Positions 26,371-35,176 of a stretch of 64,000 nt of DNA are shown piece by piece. Origin of the DNA: Lachnospiraceae bacterium (GTDB taxonomy: Bacteria > Bacillota > Clostridia > Lachnospirales > Lachnospiraceae); assembly GCA_017428105.1 (NCBI GenBank), contig JAFRRM010000004.1, positions 1 to 64,000 on the forward strand, read 5' to 3'. Under the pieces are notes generated by a model. The model did not search any database. It was not told where the DNA came from and saw only the letters and a program-made list of their open reading frames with translations. A program made the position numbers and the translations under genes. How positions within the stretch are numbered: position 1 is the stretch's first letter; every line of letters starts with the position of its first letter.

Positions 26371-28182
26371 ATGAAACATAAACTGATCGCGATCCTGCTT
26401 GCCGCCGCTCTGATGCTTTCGGCCTGCGGCGGACAGTCCAGACCGACCGATCCCGTCACGCTGCCGGGCAGTGAGACGGCGGCCGCACAGCCGACCACCA
26501 CGGCGGACCACCCGCAGGGCGGTACCGGCCCCGCGGCGGAGACCACCACGGCCTACGCCGGGGAGAACGTGCAGACCGGCGGCCGGGACGCGGTAGGCGT
26601 GAACGGCGTGGTCTCCACGGGACGGGAAGATGCCACGCAGGTCGGCGTGGACATCCTGAAGGCCGGCGGCAACGCCATCGACGCGGCCGTCGCCATCGGT
26701 TTCGCCCTGGGCGTCTCCGAACAGCAGTCCTCGGGCGTCGGGGGCGGCGGCTTCATGACCGTGCGCTTCGGCCGGACCGGCGAGGTCATCTTCATCGACT
26801 TCCGCGACATGGCGGGCGCCGGCGCGACGCCGGACCGCTGGGAAATGGATGAGAACGGCAAGGTGAAGGAGGAGGCCAACAAGATCGGAGCCCTCTCCAT
26901 TGCCGTCCCCGGCGAGGTCAAAGGCCTGCTCTATGCGCTGGATCACTACGGCACCATGGACCGGCAGACCGTCATGCAGCCCGCCATCGACCTGGCGAAG
27001 AACGGCTTCGAGGTGTCCCACATCACCAGCCGCGACATCAAGGACGCGTACCGGAACCTGATCAAATTCCCGTCCACGGCGGCCATCTACCTGGATGAAG
27101 ACGAGCTGGCCTGGGAGGCCGGCAGCGTGATCAAAAACCCGGACCTGGCGCATACGCTGGAATTGATCGCGGAGCAGGGCGAGGCGGTCTTTTACCGCGG
27201 CGAGATCGCGGAAAAGATCGTGGCGGCCGTGCAGGCCGAAGGCGGCTATCTGACGAAGGAAGACTTCGCGGCTTACGAGATCAATGTCACGGAGCCTGTC
27301 CACGGCACTTACCGCGGCTATGACATCTACTCCTCCAACCTGCCTTCCTCGGGCGGCACCATCATCATCGAAATGCTCAACATCCTGGAGAACTTCGACG
27401 TCGGCGCCATGGACCCGGAGAGCGCGGAGTACTTCCATCTGCTGTCCGAAGTCTTCAAACTGGGGTTCGCGGACCGCGCGGCCTACATGGGCGACCCGAA
27501 ATTCGTGGACGTGCCGGTGGAGGAACTGATCGACAAGGATTACGCGCTGAAGCAGGCTTCCCGCATCGACATGCGGGTATCCGGCAGCTACGAGCCCGGT
27601 GAGCCCGTGCCGCCGCTGCAGCCGGAGGAATCCGCCTCCACCACCTCGTACTCCATCATGGACAAGGACGGCAACATGGTGACCGTGACCAAGACCGTGG
27701 ACGCCACGTTCGCTTCCGCGCTGGTGGCCGAGGGCACCGGCATCCTGCTGAACGACACGCTGGTGGACTTTTCCGTGGATCCGGAGAGCCCCAACATCGT
27801 AGCGCCGTTCAAGCGGCCGCTCAGTTCCATGAGCCCCACCCTGATCCTGAAGGACGGCACCCCGTTCATGACGCTGGGCTGCCCCGGCACGACCCGCATC
27901 ATCACCGGCGTGCTCCAGGTGATCAGCAAGGTGATCGATCACAGGATGGATCTGCAGGACGCGATCGACGCGGTCCGCATGCACGACGACTTCGGCACGC
28001 TGATCCTGGAACGGCGCGTGCCGGACGAGGTGATCGGGACCTTAAAGGCCATGGGCCATGAGATGAACACCGGCGAAGTCTGGTTCACCTTCCCCTGCAT
28101 CCAGGGCGCCATCCGCTTAAGCGACGGCAGTTTCAAGGGCGCCGCGGACCCGCGGCGCGACGGCAAGGCGCTGGGATACTGA
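26371..28182 (+). CDS. ggt: Gamma-glutamyltransferase, predicted lipoprotein
   Basis: The 603-aa protein has a lipoprotein signal peptide (MKHKLIAILLAAALMLSACG, lipobox LSAC) and a short Thr-rich linker, then the GGT fold: STGREDATQVGVDILKAGGN, GVGGGGFMTVRFG, PSSGGTIIIEMLNILENFD, and the autoprocessing/catalytic site STTSYSIMDKDGNMVTVTKT with Thr424 expected as nucleophile. It should be cut into two subunits and act outside the membrane on glutathione or gamma-glutamyl peptides. The ATG at 26371 is 4 bases after AGGTGAT; the GTG three codons earlier is less likely. It follows hutH by 85 bases. Confidence 0.92.
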   Translation: MKHKLIAILLAAALMLSACGGQSRPTDPVTLPGSETAAAQPTTTADHPQGGTGPAAETTTAYAGENVQTGGRDAVGVNGVVSTGREDATQVGVDILKAGGNAIDAAVAIGFALGVSEQQSSGVGGGGFMTVRFGRTGEVIFIDFRDMAGAGATPDRWEMDENGKVKEEANKIGALSIAVPGEVKGLLYALDHYGTMDRQTVMQPAIDLAKNGFEVSHITSRDIKDAYRNLIKFPSTAAIYLDEDELAWEAGSVIKNPDLAHTLELIAEQGEAVFYRGEIAEKIVAAVQAEGGYLTKEDFAAYEINVTEPVHGTYRGYDIYSSNLPSSGGTIIIEMLNILENFDVGAMDPESAEYFHLLSEVFKLGFADRAAYMGDPKFVDVPVEELIDKDYALKQASRIDMRVSGSYEPGEPVPPLQPEESASTTSYSIMDKDGNMVTVTKTVDATFASALVAEGTGILLNDTLVDFSVDPESPNIVAPFKRPLSSMSPTLILKDGTPFMTLGCPGTTRIITGVLQVISKVIDHRMDLQDAIDAVRMHDDFGTLILERRVPDEVIGTLKAMGHEMNTGEVWFTFPCIQGAIRLSDGSFKGAADPRRDGKALGY

Positions 28183-28203
28183 TGACGTAAGGAACATACG
28201 AAC

Positions 28204-29370
28204 ATGAAAACGATAGAGACCGGCAGGGTCCGCCTGCTGTTTCGGGAGACCGTCCCCTCCGCTCTTTCCCCCTTCTGGGGGGAAGAGGCGGCCGGGGCGG
28301 CCCTGTCTTTTCACCGCACGATCCCTTCCTATGCGGAGACCGCCCTGGTCCCGCTTCCTTCGCTCGCCCGTTCCCTGGATCTGGGCGGCGTTTACGTGAA
28401 GGACGAGTCGACCCGCTTCGGCCTGAAAGCGTTCAAGAGCCTGGGCGGCTCCTACGCGATCCGCTGCATCCTGGAGAAACGGGCGCGGGAAGACGGCGCG
28501 CCGACCTCCTCCCGGCCGCTCCCCGAATTCGTGACGGCCACCGACGGCAATCACGGCAAAGGCGTGGCCTGGGCCGCGGCGCTGTTCGGGACGAAGGCGC
28601 ACGTCTATATGCCGCAGGGATCCGCCGAGGCGCGGCGGCAGGCCATCCTGGACGCGGGCGCGGCGGAAGCGGTGATCACGGACCTGAACTACGACGGCAC
28701 CGTGGAATTTGCGGACCGTCAGGCGAAAGAACGCGGCTGGGTCCTGGTGCAGGACACTTCCTGGGACGGCTATGAGGAGATCCCGGCACGGATCATCGAG
28801 GGCTATCTGACGCTCGCGGCGGAAGCGGCGGCGAAACTGGACGCGCAGGGGATCGTCCCCACGCACGTGTTCCTGCAGGCCGGCGTCGGCGCGATGGCCG
28901 GCGGCGCGGCGGCGTATCTGCGGCAGCACTATGGGCCGCAGCTGAAAGTCGTGACCGTGGAGCCGGAAGAGGCGGCCTGCCTGTTCGCCTCATGGCAGGC
29001 GGGGGACGGTCTCCCGCACACCGTGGGCGGTCACCCGCGGACCATCATGGCGGGCCTCAACTGCGGCACGCCCTGCGGACTGACCTGGCCCATCCTGCGG
29101 GACCAGTCCTTCGGAATGGCAGCGATATCGGACGACCTGGCCCGCGCGGGCATGCGCCGCTACGCGCACCCGCTGGGGGACGACCGCCCCGTCGTGTCCG
29201 GCGAATCCGGCGCGGCGACGCTCGGCTTCCTCCTGGAGGCCGCCTCCGATCCCGCCCTGCGGCAGGCCCTGGGCCTCACCGCTTCCTCCCGCATCCTGCT
29301 GATCAGCACGGAAGGCGATACGGACCCGGAAATGTACCGGCGCATCGTCGGGGACGGGTCTGTCATGTGA
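28204..29370 (+). CDS. dpaL: Diaminopropionate ammonia-lyase
   Basis: The 388-aa PLP enzyme splits 2,3-diaminopropionate into pyruvate and ammonia. Lys78 in RFGLKAFKSLGGSYA is the expected PLP lysine, TATDGNHGKGVAWAAALFG is close to the family's TDGNHGRGVAW (first residue here is V-T-A-T), and QDTSWDGYEEIPARIIEGY and GVGAMAGGAAAYL are also typical. It lies 21 bases after ggt on the same strand, so the pair is probably one transcript, possibly with hutUIH. Together they suggest use of amino acids as carbon and nitrogen source. Confidence 0.93.
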   Translation: MKTIETGRVRLLFRETVPSALSPFWGEEAAGAALSFHRTIPSYAETALVPLPSLARSLDLGGVYVKDESTRFGLKAFKSLGGSYAIRCILEKRAREDGAPTSSRPLPEFVTATDGNHGKGVAWAAALFGTKAHVYMPQGSAEARRQAILDAGAAEAVITDLNYDGTVEFADRQAKERGWVLVQDTSWDGYEEIPARIIEGYLTLAAEAAAKLDAQGIVPTHVFLQAGVGAMAGGAAAYLRQHYGPQLKVVTVEPEEAACLFASWQAGDGLPHTVGGHPRTIMAGLNCGTPCGLTWPILRDQSFGMAAISDDLARAGMRRYAHPLGDDRPVVSGESGAATLGFLLEAASDPALRQALGLTASSRILLISTEGDTDPEMYRRIVGDGSVM

Positions 29371-29398
29371 CGTTTCCCCGCCTTTCATCAGAAAACAC

Positions 29399-29429
29399 AA
29401 AAGCGCCTCCCTCCGCGGGGGCGCTTTTT
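29399..29429 (+). terminator. Terminator after dpaL
   Basis: AAAAGCGCC (29399-29407) pairs with GGCGCTTTTT (29420-29429), with further C/G pairing inside. It lies 28 bases after the dpaL stop. Confidence 0.8.
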
Positions 29430-29483
29430 GACGGCTCGGCCCTGTTTCCGGCCGCAGTTCTGCGGGAAAACCCCGTTCCGCCC

Positions 29484-29512
29484 TTGCACTGCCGGAGAAA
29501 TTATGCTATATA
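29484..29512 (+). promoter_or_regulatory. Promoter of the repeat-linker lipoprotein gene
   Basis: TTGCAC (29484-29489), 17 bases, TATATA (29507-29512) with TGC just before the -10 box as an extended element. Confidence 0.6.
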
Positions 29513-29577
29513 GAAAATTGTTTCCATATCGATCTGTCACGGTCATTCGTTGAAATACGCAAAAGGAGGAACATTTC

Positions 29578-31443
29578 ATGAAGAAATTAATGGCATTCGT
29601 TCTGGCCCTGGCCCTGGTCCTGACCATCGCGGGCTGCGGCAAGAAGGAAGAACCGACTACGGCGGCGCCTACCGAAGCGCCCACTACGGTAGCTCCGTTC
29701 ACCACGGAAGCCCCCACCACCCCGGCTCCTACGACGGAAGCCCCCACTACTGAGGCTCCTACTACGGAAGCTCCTACGACGGAAGCGCCCACTACCGAAG
29801 CCCCTACCACCGAAGCGCCCACCACGGAAGCGCCGGTCGATATGGACGCCCAGGAAGTGCTGGACACCGCCCTTGCCAATATGGAGACCATCCTGCGCGG
29901 CGTGGGCAAAGAAGAACAGGCCGAACAGGTGACCTTCAGCGGGAAAGCCAGCGGCGGCCTGACCATCACCATCGCCATGGGCGAGCAGAAGATGGACATC
30001 CCCGTCAAGGCTTCCGTGGAAGCGGAAGGTGTCATGGATACCGCAAAGGGCGGTCATCTGACGGCGAACTATGACGTCGACCTGGGCATGCTGGCTTCCA
30101 TGCTGGGCGGCGAAGAAGGCCAGGAAAGACTGAAAGGCGCCATCGAGGCCTATGCGGACTTCGCTACGGAGAAGATCTATGAGAAAGAAGATGACGTCTG
30201 GTATTATACCGAGACCGGCCCCGTGGAATTCGACGTGGATGAGGATGAACATCTTGCCGGCGTGATCAAACTGGATGAGATCTTCGACCACTACGATTTC
30301 GGCGCGCTGGGCGACCAGTACGTGATCGAAGGCCCGCTGAAAGTGCAGCTTCCGGAAGACGCCGAAGACATGCTGCCCGAAGACATCGCGATGTACATGG
30401 ATCTGCTGGAAGGCCTGGAAATGAACGCCCGCATCACGATCAGCAGAGACAGAGTGCTGCCTACCGGCATCAAGCTGGAGATCGGCGAACTGACCATCGA
30501 CCTGTCCTCCGTCATGGAAGGCTTTGCGGCCTCCCTGGACGGCATCAAGGCGGAGATCGCCCTGAACTGGGGCGAAGGCGCCTATGAACTCCCGAAGGAA
30601 GTGGAAGAGAGCGCCGTGGAGAAGCCCGTGGATCCCGGCCTCATCGATGGGGACGATTATCCCTGGGCTGCCAGCGTTTTCACCCTGAAGGACGAGGCAC
30701 TGGCCGATGCGAAGGAATTCTCCCTGAAGGCGGAGAGCGTCGAAGTGAACGAATACGGCGAAGTCATCGTGAAATTCGATGCGGAAAACAAACTGGACAA
30801 GTCCCTGACCTTCCGCTTCGATGACGTGACCGTGAACGGCTTCCTTACCGGCACCTACTGCTCCGAGGAAGTGGAAGCGAAGACGTCCGGCGATTTTGAA
30901 ATGACCATCTATCCCGGCGCGCTGTCCCTGATCGGCGTGGAATCCGTCGACCAGATCAGCTTCCTGCTGAAGGTCTACGATACCGACGACTACTTCTCTG
31001 ACGGCTATCTCAACGAGGCGTACACCCTCTATCCGACCGGCACGGATCCCGAGACCTATGTGGCTCCCGAACGCCGCACGGCGGACACCGAAGTGGCCGT
31101 CCTGGACAATGACGACGTGACCGTCGTCATCATGGAAGGCAAGTTCGAGACCTACTTCGGCTACTGCGTGGTCACCTATGTCGAGAACAAGACGGACAAG
31201 GATCTGTCCTTCGAGTTCGAAGACGTCAAGCTGAACGGGAAAGAGGTCGAGAACCCTTACTGGACCATCGACATCCCCGCCGGCAGCCGCGGCTTTGACA
31301 GCAAGTACTTCTACGACAGCACGCTGAAGGAACTGGAGATCGATAAGGTGGAGACCATTTCGGCCATCCTGAACGTGGAAGAGGATGATTTCTTCTCGGA
31401 TGAAGTCCTCTATACGGCCGACGTGCTGTTTGAGGCAAAATAA
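29578..31443 (+). CDS. Lipoprotein with Thr-Glu-Ala-Pro linker and duplicated C-terminal domain
   Basis: The 621-aa protein has a lipoprotein signal (LALALVLTIAGC, lipidated Cys20), a linker of TTEAPT repeats (about 27-85), a central beta-rich region (about 90-345) and two related C-terminal domains (about 360-495 and 500-621). Both end units carry the pattern of charged strand, aromatic strand, then Asp-rich DDYFSD / DDFFSD. The middle is acidic. The family is not one I can name; the overall look is of a surface-exposed substrate or ligand-binding lipoprotein. It has its own promoter and an AAAAGGAGGAACATTTC ribosome site. Confidence 0.75.
   Translation: MKKLMAFVLALALVLTIAGCGKKEEPTTAAPTEAPTTVAPFTTEAPTTPAPTTEAPTTEAPTTEAPTTEAPTTEAPTTEAPTTEAPVDMDAQEVLDTALANMETILRGVGKEEQAEQVTFSGKASGGLTITIAMGEQKMDIPVKASVEAEGVMDTAKGGHLTANYDVDLGMLASMLGGEEGQERLKGAIEAYADFATEKIYEKEDDVWYYTETGPVEFDVDEDEHLAGVIKLDEIFDHYDFGALGDQYVIEGPLKVQLPEDAEDMLPEDIAMYMDLLEGLEMNARITISRDRVLPTGIKLEIGELTIDLSSVMEGFAASLDGIKAEIALNWGEGAYELPKEVEESAVEKPVDPGLIDGDDYPWAASVFTLKDEALADAKEFSLKAESVEVNEYGEVIVKFDAENKLDKSLTFRFDDVTVNGFLTGTYCSEEVEAKTSGDFEMTIYPGALSLIGVESVDQISFLLKVYDTDDYFSDGYLNEAYTLYPTGTDPETYVAPERRTADTEVAVLDNDDVTVVIMEGKFETYFGYCVVTYVENKTDKDLSFEFEDVKLNGKEVENPYWTIDIPAGSRGFDSKYFYDSTLKELEIDKVETISAILNVEEDDFFSDEVLYTADVLFEAK
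29650..29838 (+). repeat. 18-bp period repeat coding TTEAPT
   Basis: About ten imperfect copies of an 18-base unit encode the linker of the lipoprotein. It resembles the linkers at 3836 and 6020 in peptide but uses Glu in place of Ala. Confidence 0.85.
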
Positions 31444-31499
31444 AAAAGAAACGTTCCGCTGCGCGCCGGAAAGGCCGCGGGAAGGACGTTTCTGCACAC

Positions 31500-31523
31500 C
31501 CGGGGCGGCTTCGGCCGCCCCGG
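31500..31523 (+). other. GC-rich hairpin with TTCG loop ahead of the CPCC gene
   Basis: A perfect 10-bp stem (31500-31509 with 31514-31523) closes on TTCG, a very stable tetraloop. No T-run follows (CTTAAAAA), so it is not a standard terminator. It ends 7 bases before the AAAAAGGAACGG ribosome site of the next gene and may be an RNA-stability element. Confidence 0.6.
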
Positions 31524-31540
31524 CTTAAAAAGGAACGGAC

Positions 31541-32056
31541 ATGCAAGGCAAATATCATGTGATCACGCTCTGCGGCAGCACCCGCTTCAAGAAGGCCTTC
31601 GAGGAGGCGAACAAACGCCTGACCCTGGAAGGCTTCATCGTGATCTCCGTGGGCCTGTACGGCCACAGCGGCGACCGGGAAGTGTGGGAGCAGATGGACG
31701 AAGGCACGCTGACCCGCACGAAGGAAATGCTGGACGACATGCACAAGCGGAAGATCGACATGGCGGACGCCATTTTCGTGATCAACGTCGGCGGCTATAT
31801 CGGCGCCAGCACGGCGTCGGAGATCGCCTACGCGGTGCGGACCGGCAAGCAGGTGTTCTATCTGGAGACGCCGGCGGACCGGATCTGCCCGGTCTGCGGC
31901 AAGTACTATTTCCGCGAGCGGAACGCCTATGAGATCTGCCCGGTCTGCGGCTGGGAGGACGATCCCGTGCAGCGCCGGGAGGAAGACCTGGCCGGCGGCG
32001 CCAACCATGAGTCCCTCCGGGACGCCCGGAAGAACTGGAACGACGCCCTCTCGTAG
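31541..32056 (+). CDS. Nucleotide-binding-like protein fused to a cysteine-rich CPCC domain
   Basis: The 171-aa protein starts with a Rossmann-like part (YHVITLCGSTRFKKAFEEAN, DMADAIFVINVGGYIGASTA, SEIAYAVRTGKQVFYLETP) similar to the nucleoside 2-deoxyribosyltransferase/DUF4406 group. The last 55 residues hold ICPVCGKYYF and ICPVCGWEDDPVQ, a CPCC-type zinc ribbon. The two domains usually occur as separate proteins in Clostridia, as far as I recall. Enzyme activity is not established. It may follow the lipoprotein on one transcript, separated by the hairpin at 31500. Confidence 0.75.
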   Translation: MQGKYHVITLCGSTRFKKAFEEANKRLTLEGFIVISVGLYGHSGDREVWEQMDEGTLTRTKEMLDDMHKRKIDMADAIFVINVGGYIGASTASEIAYAVRTGKQVFYLETPADRICPVCGKYYFRERNAYEICPVCGWEDDPVQRREEDLAGGANHESLRDARKNWNDALS

Positions 32057-32107
32057 GGGGCACCGGCTGCGCGGATCCTTCCGCCGCCTGAAAGGAATCT
32101 GACCGAC

Positions 32108-32725
32108 ATGGCAAACAATACACAGAAGAAACTCAACTGGCGTGTGATCCTCGGCTTTGTCCTGGCCGCGGTCCTGATCTATCTGGTGCTTTCCGGCAGG
32201 CTTTCGCTTTCCGGCGGCAATGATCCGGCGGCGACCGCGGATCCCGGGATCTCCGTCGTCACCGGCGAAGCGCAGCCCACGTCCGTGACCACGGCAACGC
32301 CCGCGACCACCGAGGCCCCGCTTCCGATCGTCACGGAACAGGCCACCAAAGCCACCGCGCCTCCCACGCAGGCCCCGGATCCCGCCGCGACGACCTCCGC
32401 CGCCGATCCGACCACCACGGCCGCCCCTTCCGAAGATCCCGTCGTCACCCACGTGGCGGTCCGGGATTACCGCTTCCGCAACAAAGTCCTCCTGGAAAGC
32501 CACTATGACAAGCACGGCAAGGAAATGGGCTTCCGAAACGCGAAGGAATACGAAGCCGCCGCCAGCGCCGTGATCAACAACCCGGCTTCCCTTTACAAAA
32601 CCGAAAAAGAAGACGGCGACCACGTCTTCTTCCTGGAAGATACCGGCGAATTCGTCGTCCTGTCCGTGGACGGCTACATCCGCACCTATTACTACGCCAC
32701 CCGGAAATACTTCGACAGGCAATAG
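32108..32725 (+). CDS. Small membrane-anchored protein with Thr/Pro linker
   Basis: The 205-aa protein has one N-terminal helix (about 12-34, VILGFVLAAVLIYLVLSG), a low-complexity linker (about 40-112) and a C-terminal domain of about 90 aa (RDYRFRNKVLLESHYDKHGK, GFRNAKEYEAAASAVINNP, YIRTYYYATRKYFDR). That domain resembles a small Clostridia toxin/colicin-like or nuclease-inhibitor fold in sequence pattern (HYDKHGKEMGF), but I cannot name it. It is the last gene before a strong terminator. Confidence 0.65.
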   Translation: MANNTQKKLNWRVILGFVLAAVLIYLVLSGRLSLSGGNDPAATADPGISVVTGEAQPTSVTTATPATTEAPLPIVTEQATKATAPPTQAPDPAATTSAADPTTTAAPSEDPVVTHVAVRDYRFRNKVLLESHYDKHGKEMGFRNAKEYEAAASAVINNPASLYKTEKEDGDHVFFLEDTGEFVVLSVDGYIRTYYYATRKYFDRQ

Positions 32726-32735
32726 CGGTGCGCCC

Positions 32736-32784
32736 GCAAAAACAGGGCCATTTGGGGACGGTCTCCAAATGGCCCTGTTTTTGC
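32736..32784. terminator. Perfect 20-bp two-way terminator
   Basis: Bases 32736-32755 pair perfectly with 32765-32784 around the 9-base loop GGACGGTCT. The stem ends in GCAAAAA/TTTTTGC, so it can stop transcripts from both converging genes. The core AACAGGGCCATTTGG matches remnants near 10058 and 10111. Confidence 0.9.
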
Positions 32785-32795
32785 ATATTCGCGTT

Positions 32796-34436
32796 CTATT
32801 CTCGATCCGCCGGCTTTTCTTTCAGTTCCAGGCAGAGCATCGTCAGGTCGTCGAACGGCGGGGCGCTGCCGGTGAATGCAGCCACGTTTTCCCGGACCCC
32901 TTCCAGGATCGTCCGGGGGGATCCTTTCCGGTTCTCGTTCAGGGACGCGAGCATGCGCTCCATGGTGTACATCTTTCCTGCCCCGTCCGTCGCTTCGGGC
33001 AGGCCGTCCGTATACAGGAACAGTTTGTCGCCCGGGTCCAGCCGCAGCTCGACGTTTTCGTATTTCATGCCTTCCATGCCGCCGACCACGAAGCCGTGCG
33101 CTGCTTTGACGACCGCAAAGCGGCCGTCTTTCCGGCAGAGGACGGGATACTCATGGCCCGCGTTGGCGTAGACGAGCCGCCCGGTCGGGATCTCCAGGAA
33201 ACCCAGCCACACGGTCACGAACATGTCCGCGGTATTGTGCTGGCAGAGGCTGTCGTTCACGGCGGCCAGGACGTCCGCGGGGGACGCGCTCGTCTGCGCC
33301 TGGCTGCTGATCAGGATGTTCGTCAGCATCATGAACAAGGCGCCGGGGATCCCCTTGCCCGATACGTCCGCGATGATCAGCGCCAGACGGTCGCCGTCGA
33401 TCAGGAAGAAGTTGTAGAAGTCTCCGCCGACTCCCTTGGCCGGGATCATGGCGGCGTAAATGTCAAAATCGCCGCGGCCGGGAAACGCCGGAAACACGTC
33501 CGGCAGCGTATCCTGCTGGATCCTGGCGGCGATCGAAAGCTCCGCGGCGATCCTTTCCCTTTCCGCGGTCGCGGCCGTCAGGTTCTGAATATACCGCTCC
33601 GTGTTCGCTTCCAGGGTATCGATGGAGAGGGACAGATCGCGGATCACGTCGTAGCGGCTCAGTTCGCCGAGCGGTTCGCCCCTTGCGTTTTCGGCCGCGA
33701 AGCGGGTGGTCTCGGCCGAGACCTTTTCGACCGGCCGGATGATCGACCGCCGCAGAAAGACCGTCGCCAGGACGGAGGCGATGACGACCATGATGAAGAC
33801 GCCGAGAAGGATCATCAGGAAGTACGGCTCGAACGCCTCCGTCATTTCGCGCATGGGGCGCTGGATGCAGAGGATCGCCGCGACGTCGCCCGTCCTGTTC
33901 TTCACGGGGACCATCGTCGTGATGTGCGGGTGCGAGCCGTCGCCGGTCTGCAGGCGGAATACCGTCTCGTAGGCCGCCTGCTGTTCATAGATCGCCCGGT
34001 ATTTCTGACGGTATTCCTCGTTGGTGGTGTCGCGCCGGTGCCCCAGATCCCATTCGACGTAGCTGGAGTCGTCCACGCTGTTGTTGACGCAGTTGAAGAC
34101 GGAAACGAAGCGGCCGTAATCGCTCCGGTCCACCTGGATGACGTAGATCAGGGAAACGTTCAGCTTCTGGCAGCTGACGTAGAGGTTCTCCCGGGTCACG
34201 ATGTATTCCCAGACAAAATCCCCGGCCAGGAAATCGTCGATGAGGTCGCCGTCCACGTAGGAAGTCACCGAATCCGCCATATGATAGGTGACAGTGGCGT
34301 ACTCGTTTTTGAACGCGCCGACGAAGCAGCGGTTGCCGATATAACAGACGGCCAGGCCGAACAAAACCATCAGCCCGACCAGGCCGCCTATCACGCTTAT
34401 CGACATATGGGAGCGCAGTCTGCGCAGGAATCTCAT
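32796..34436 (-). CDS. SpoIIE/RsbU-type PP2C phosphatase with extracellular sensor and HAMP
   Basis: The 546-aa protein has a membrane helix (about 12-32), an extracellular region of about 180 aa, a second helix (about 225-248, FLMILLGVFIMVVIASVLATV), a HAMP region, a short coiled coil, and a PP2C-type phosphatase domain (GVGGDFYNFF, IIADVSGKGIPGALFM, NAGHEYPVL, DKLFLYTDGLPEATD, FDDLTMLCLEL). Such proteins dephosphorylate anti-anti-sigma factors to switch on a sigma factor. No anti-sigma partner is adjacent, so the target is elsewhere or unknown. The metal-binding Asp residues look intact. Confidence 0.9.
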   Translation of the reverse strand: MRFLRRLRSHMSISVIGGLVGLMVLFGLAVCYIGNRCFVGAFKNEYATVTYHMADSVTSYVDGDLIDDFLAGDFVWEYIVTRENLYVSCQKLNVSLIYVIQVDRSDYGRFVSVFNCVNNSVDDSSYVEWDLGHRRDTTNEEYRQKYRAIYEQQAAYETVFRLQTGDGSHPHITTMVPVKNRTGDVAAILCIQRPMREMTEAFEPYFLMILLGVFIMVVIASVLATVFLRRSIIRPVEKVSAETTRFAAENARGEPLGELSRYDVIRDLSLSIDTLEANTERYIQNLTAATAERERIAAELSIAARIQQDTLPDVFPAFPGRGDFDIYAAMIPAKGVGGDFYNFFLIDGDRLALIIADVSGKGIPGALFMMLTNILISSQAQTSASPADVLAAVNDSLCQHNTADMFVTVWLGFLEIPTGRLVYANAGHEYPVLCRKDGRFAVVKAAHGFVVGGMEGMKYENVELRLDPGDKLFLYTDGLPEATDGAGKMYTMERMLASLNENRKGSPRTILEGVRENVAAFTGSAPPFDDLTMLCLELKEKPADRE

Positions 34437-34467
34437 GCTGTTTCCGCTCTTTCCGGATCCGGAATGT

Positions 34468-34968
34468 TTACTTTTTGCCTCCGAACAGGCTGCTCAGGAA
34501 GGCGAGTAGGCCTTTTTTCTTCTTGCCGCTTCCGGAAGCGGGCTGGGAGGCGGGGGCGCCGATGACGGTCTGGATGGTGTCGGCGGCTTCGGTGCCTGCC
34601 CCTCCGGCCAGGCCGCCCAGCAGGGACAGGATGCCGCTGCCGTTGGAGCCGGTCAGGGAGGACAGCAGCATGGGGGCCGCAACGGACAGGATGCTGTTGG
34701 TGAGCGACTGGGAGATGCCGGACTGCTGGGAGACGGTCTGCGTGCCGTTCGAGCCGAGCAGCGCGGTGAGGATGCTGCCGGTATTGCCGCCCGCGAGGGA
34801 GGCCAGGGAACCGAGGTCGAAGCCCCGCTGGGTGGTCTGGCCGGCCACCAGAGGCAGCGCGCTGGACAGCACGCTGGTCACGTCGCCTTCCGACGCTTTG
34901 GCTGTCTTCGTGATCTCGGCCAGCTGGTCGTTATTGAAGATCTGATTTAAAACATTCATGACGTCCAT
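34468..34968 (-). CDS. DUF937-like Gly/Ser/Leu-rich protein
   Basis: The 166-aa protein has repeated small-residue helices (LASLAGGNTGSILTALLGSN, SILSVAAPMLLSSLTGSNGS, ILSLLGGLAGGAG) as in DUF937/YidB-type proteins, and a basic tail (GSGKKKKGLLAFLSSLFGGKK). No signal peptide is present. The start follows AGAAGGAGCAGATC. It lies just upstream of the phosphatase on the same strand, 31 bases apart, so the two may be co-transcribed. The function of the family is unknown. Confidence 0.7.
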   Translation of the reverse strand: MDVMNVLNQIFNNDQLAEITKTAKASEGDVTSVLSSALPLVAGQTTQRGFDLGSLASLAGGNTGSILTALLGSNGTQTVSQQSGISQSLTNSILSVAAPMLLSSLTGSNGSGILSLLGGLAGGAGTEAADTIQTVIGAPASQPASGSGKKKKGLLAFLSSLFGGKK

Positions 34969-35176
34969 GATCTGCTCCTTCTGCCCCTACCATATGTGGG
35001 ACTCTGGTTTTTCTGCCCCTCATTATGCGGTATTTTTTGCCGATTTGTCAAGAATGCGGCTTGAAATCCGCAGAAAATTCATATATACTTTTTTTCGTAA
35101 ACGTGCGGCCCGCCGACGCGGGAATGCCCCGCCGCCGGACCGTTTTCCCATTTGCTTTTTGAAGAAGGAGAAAACA

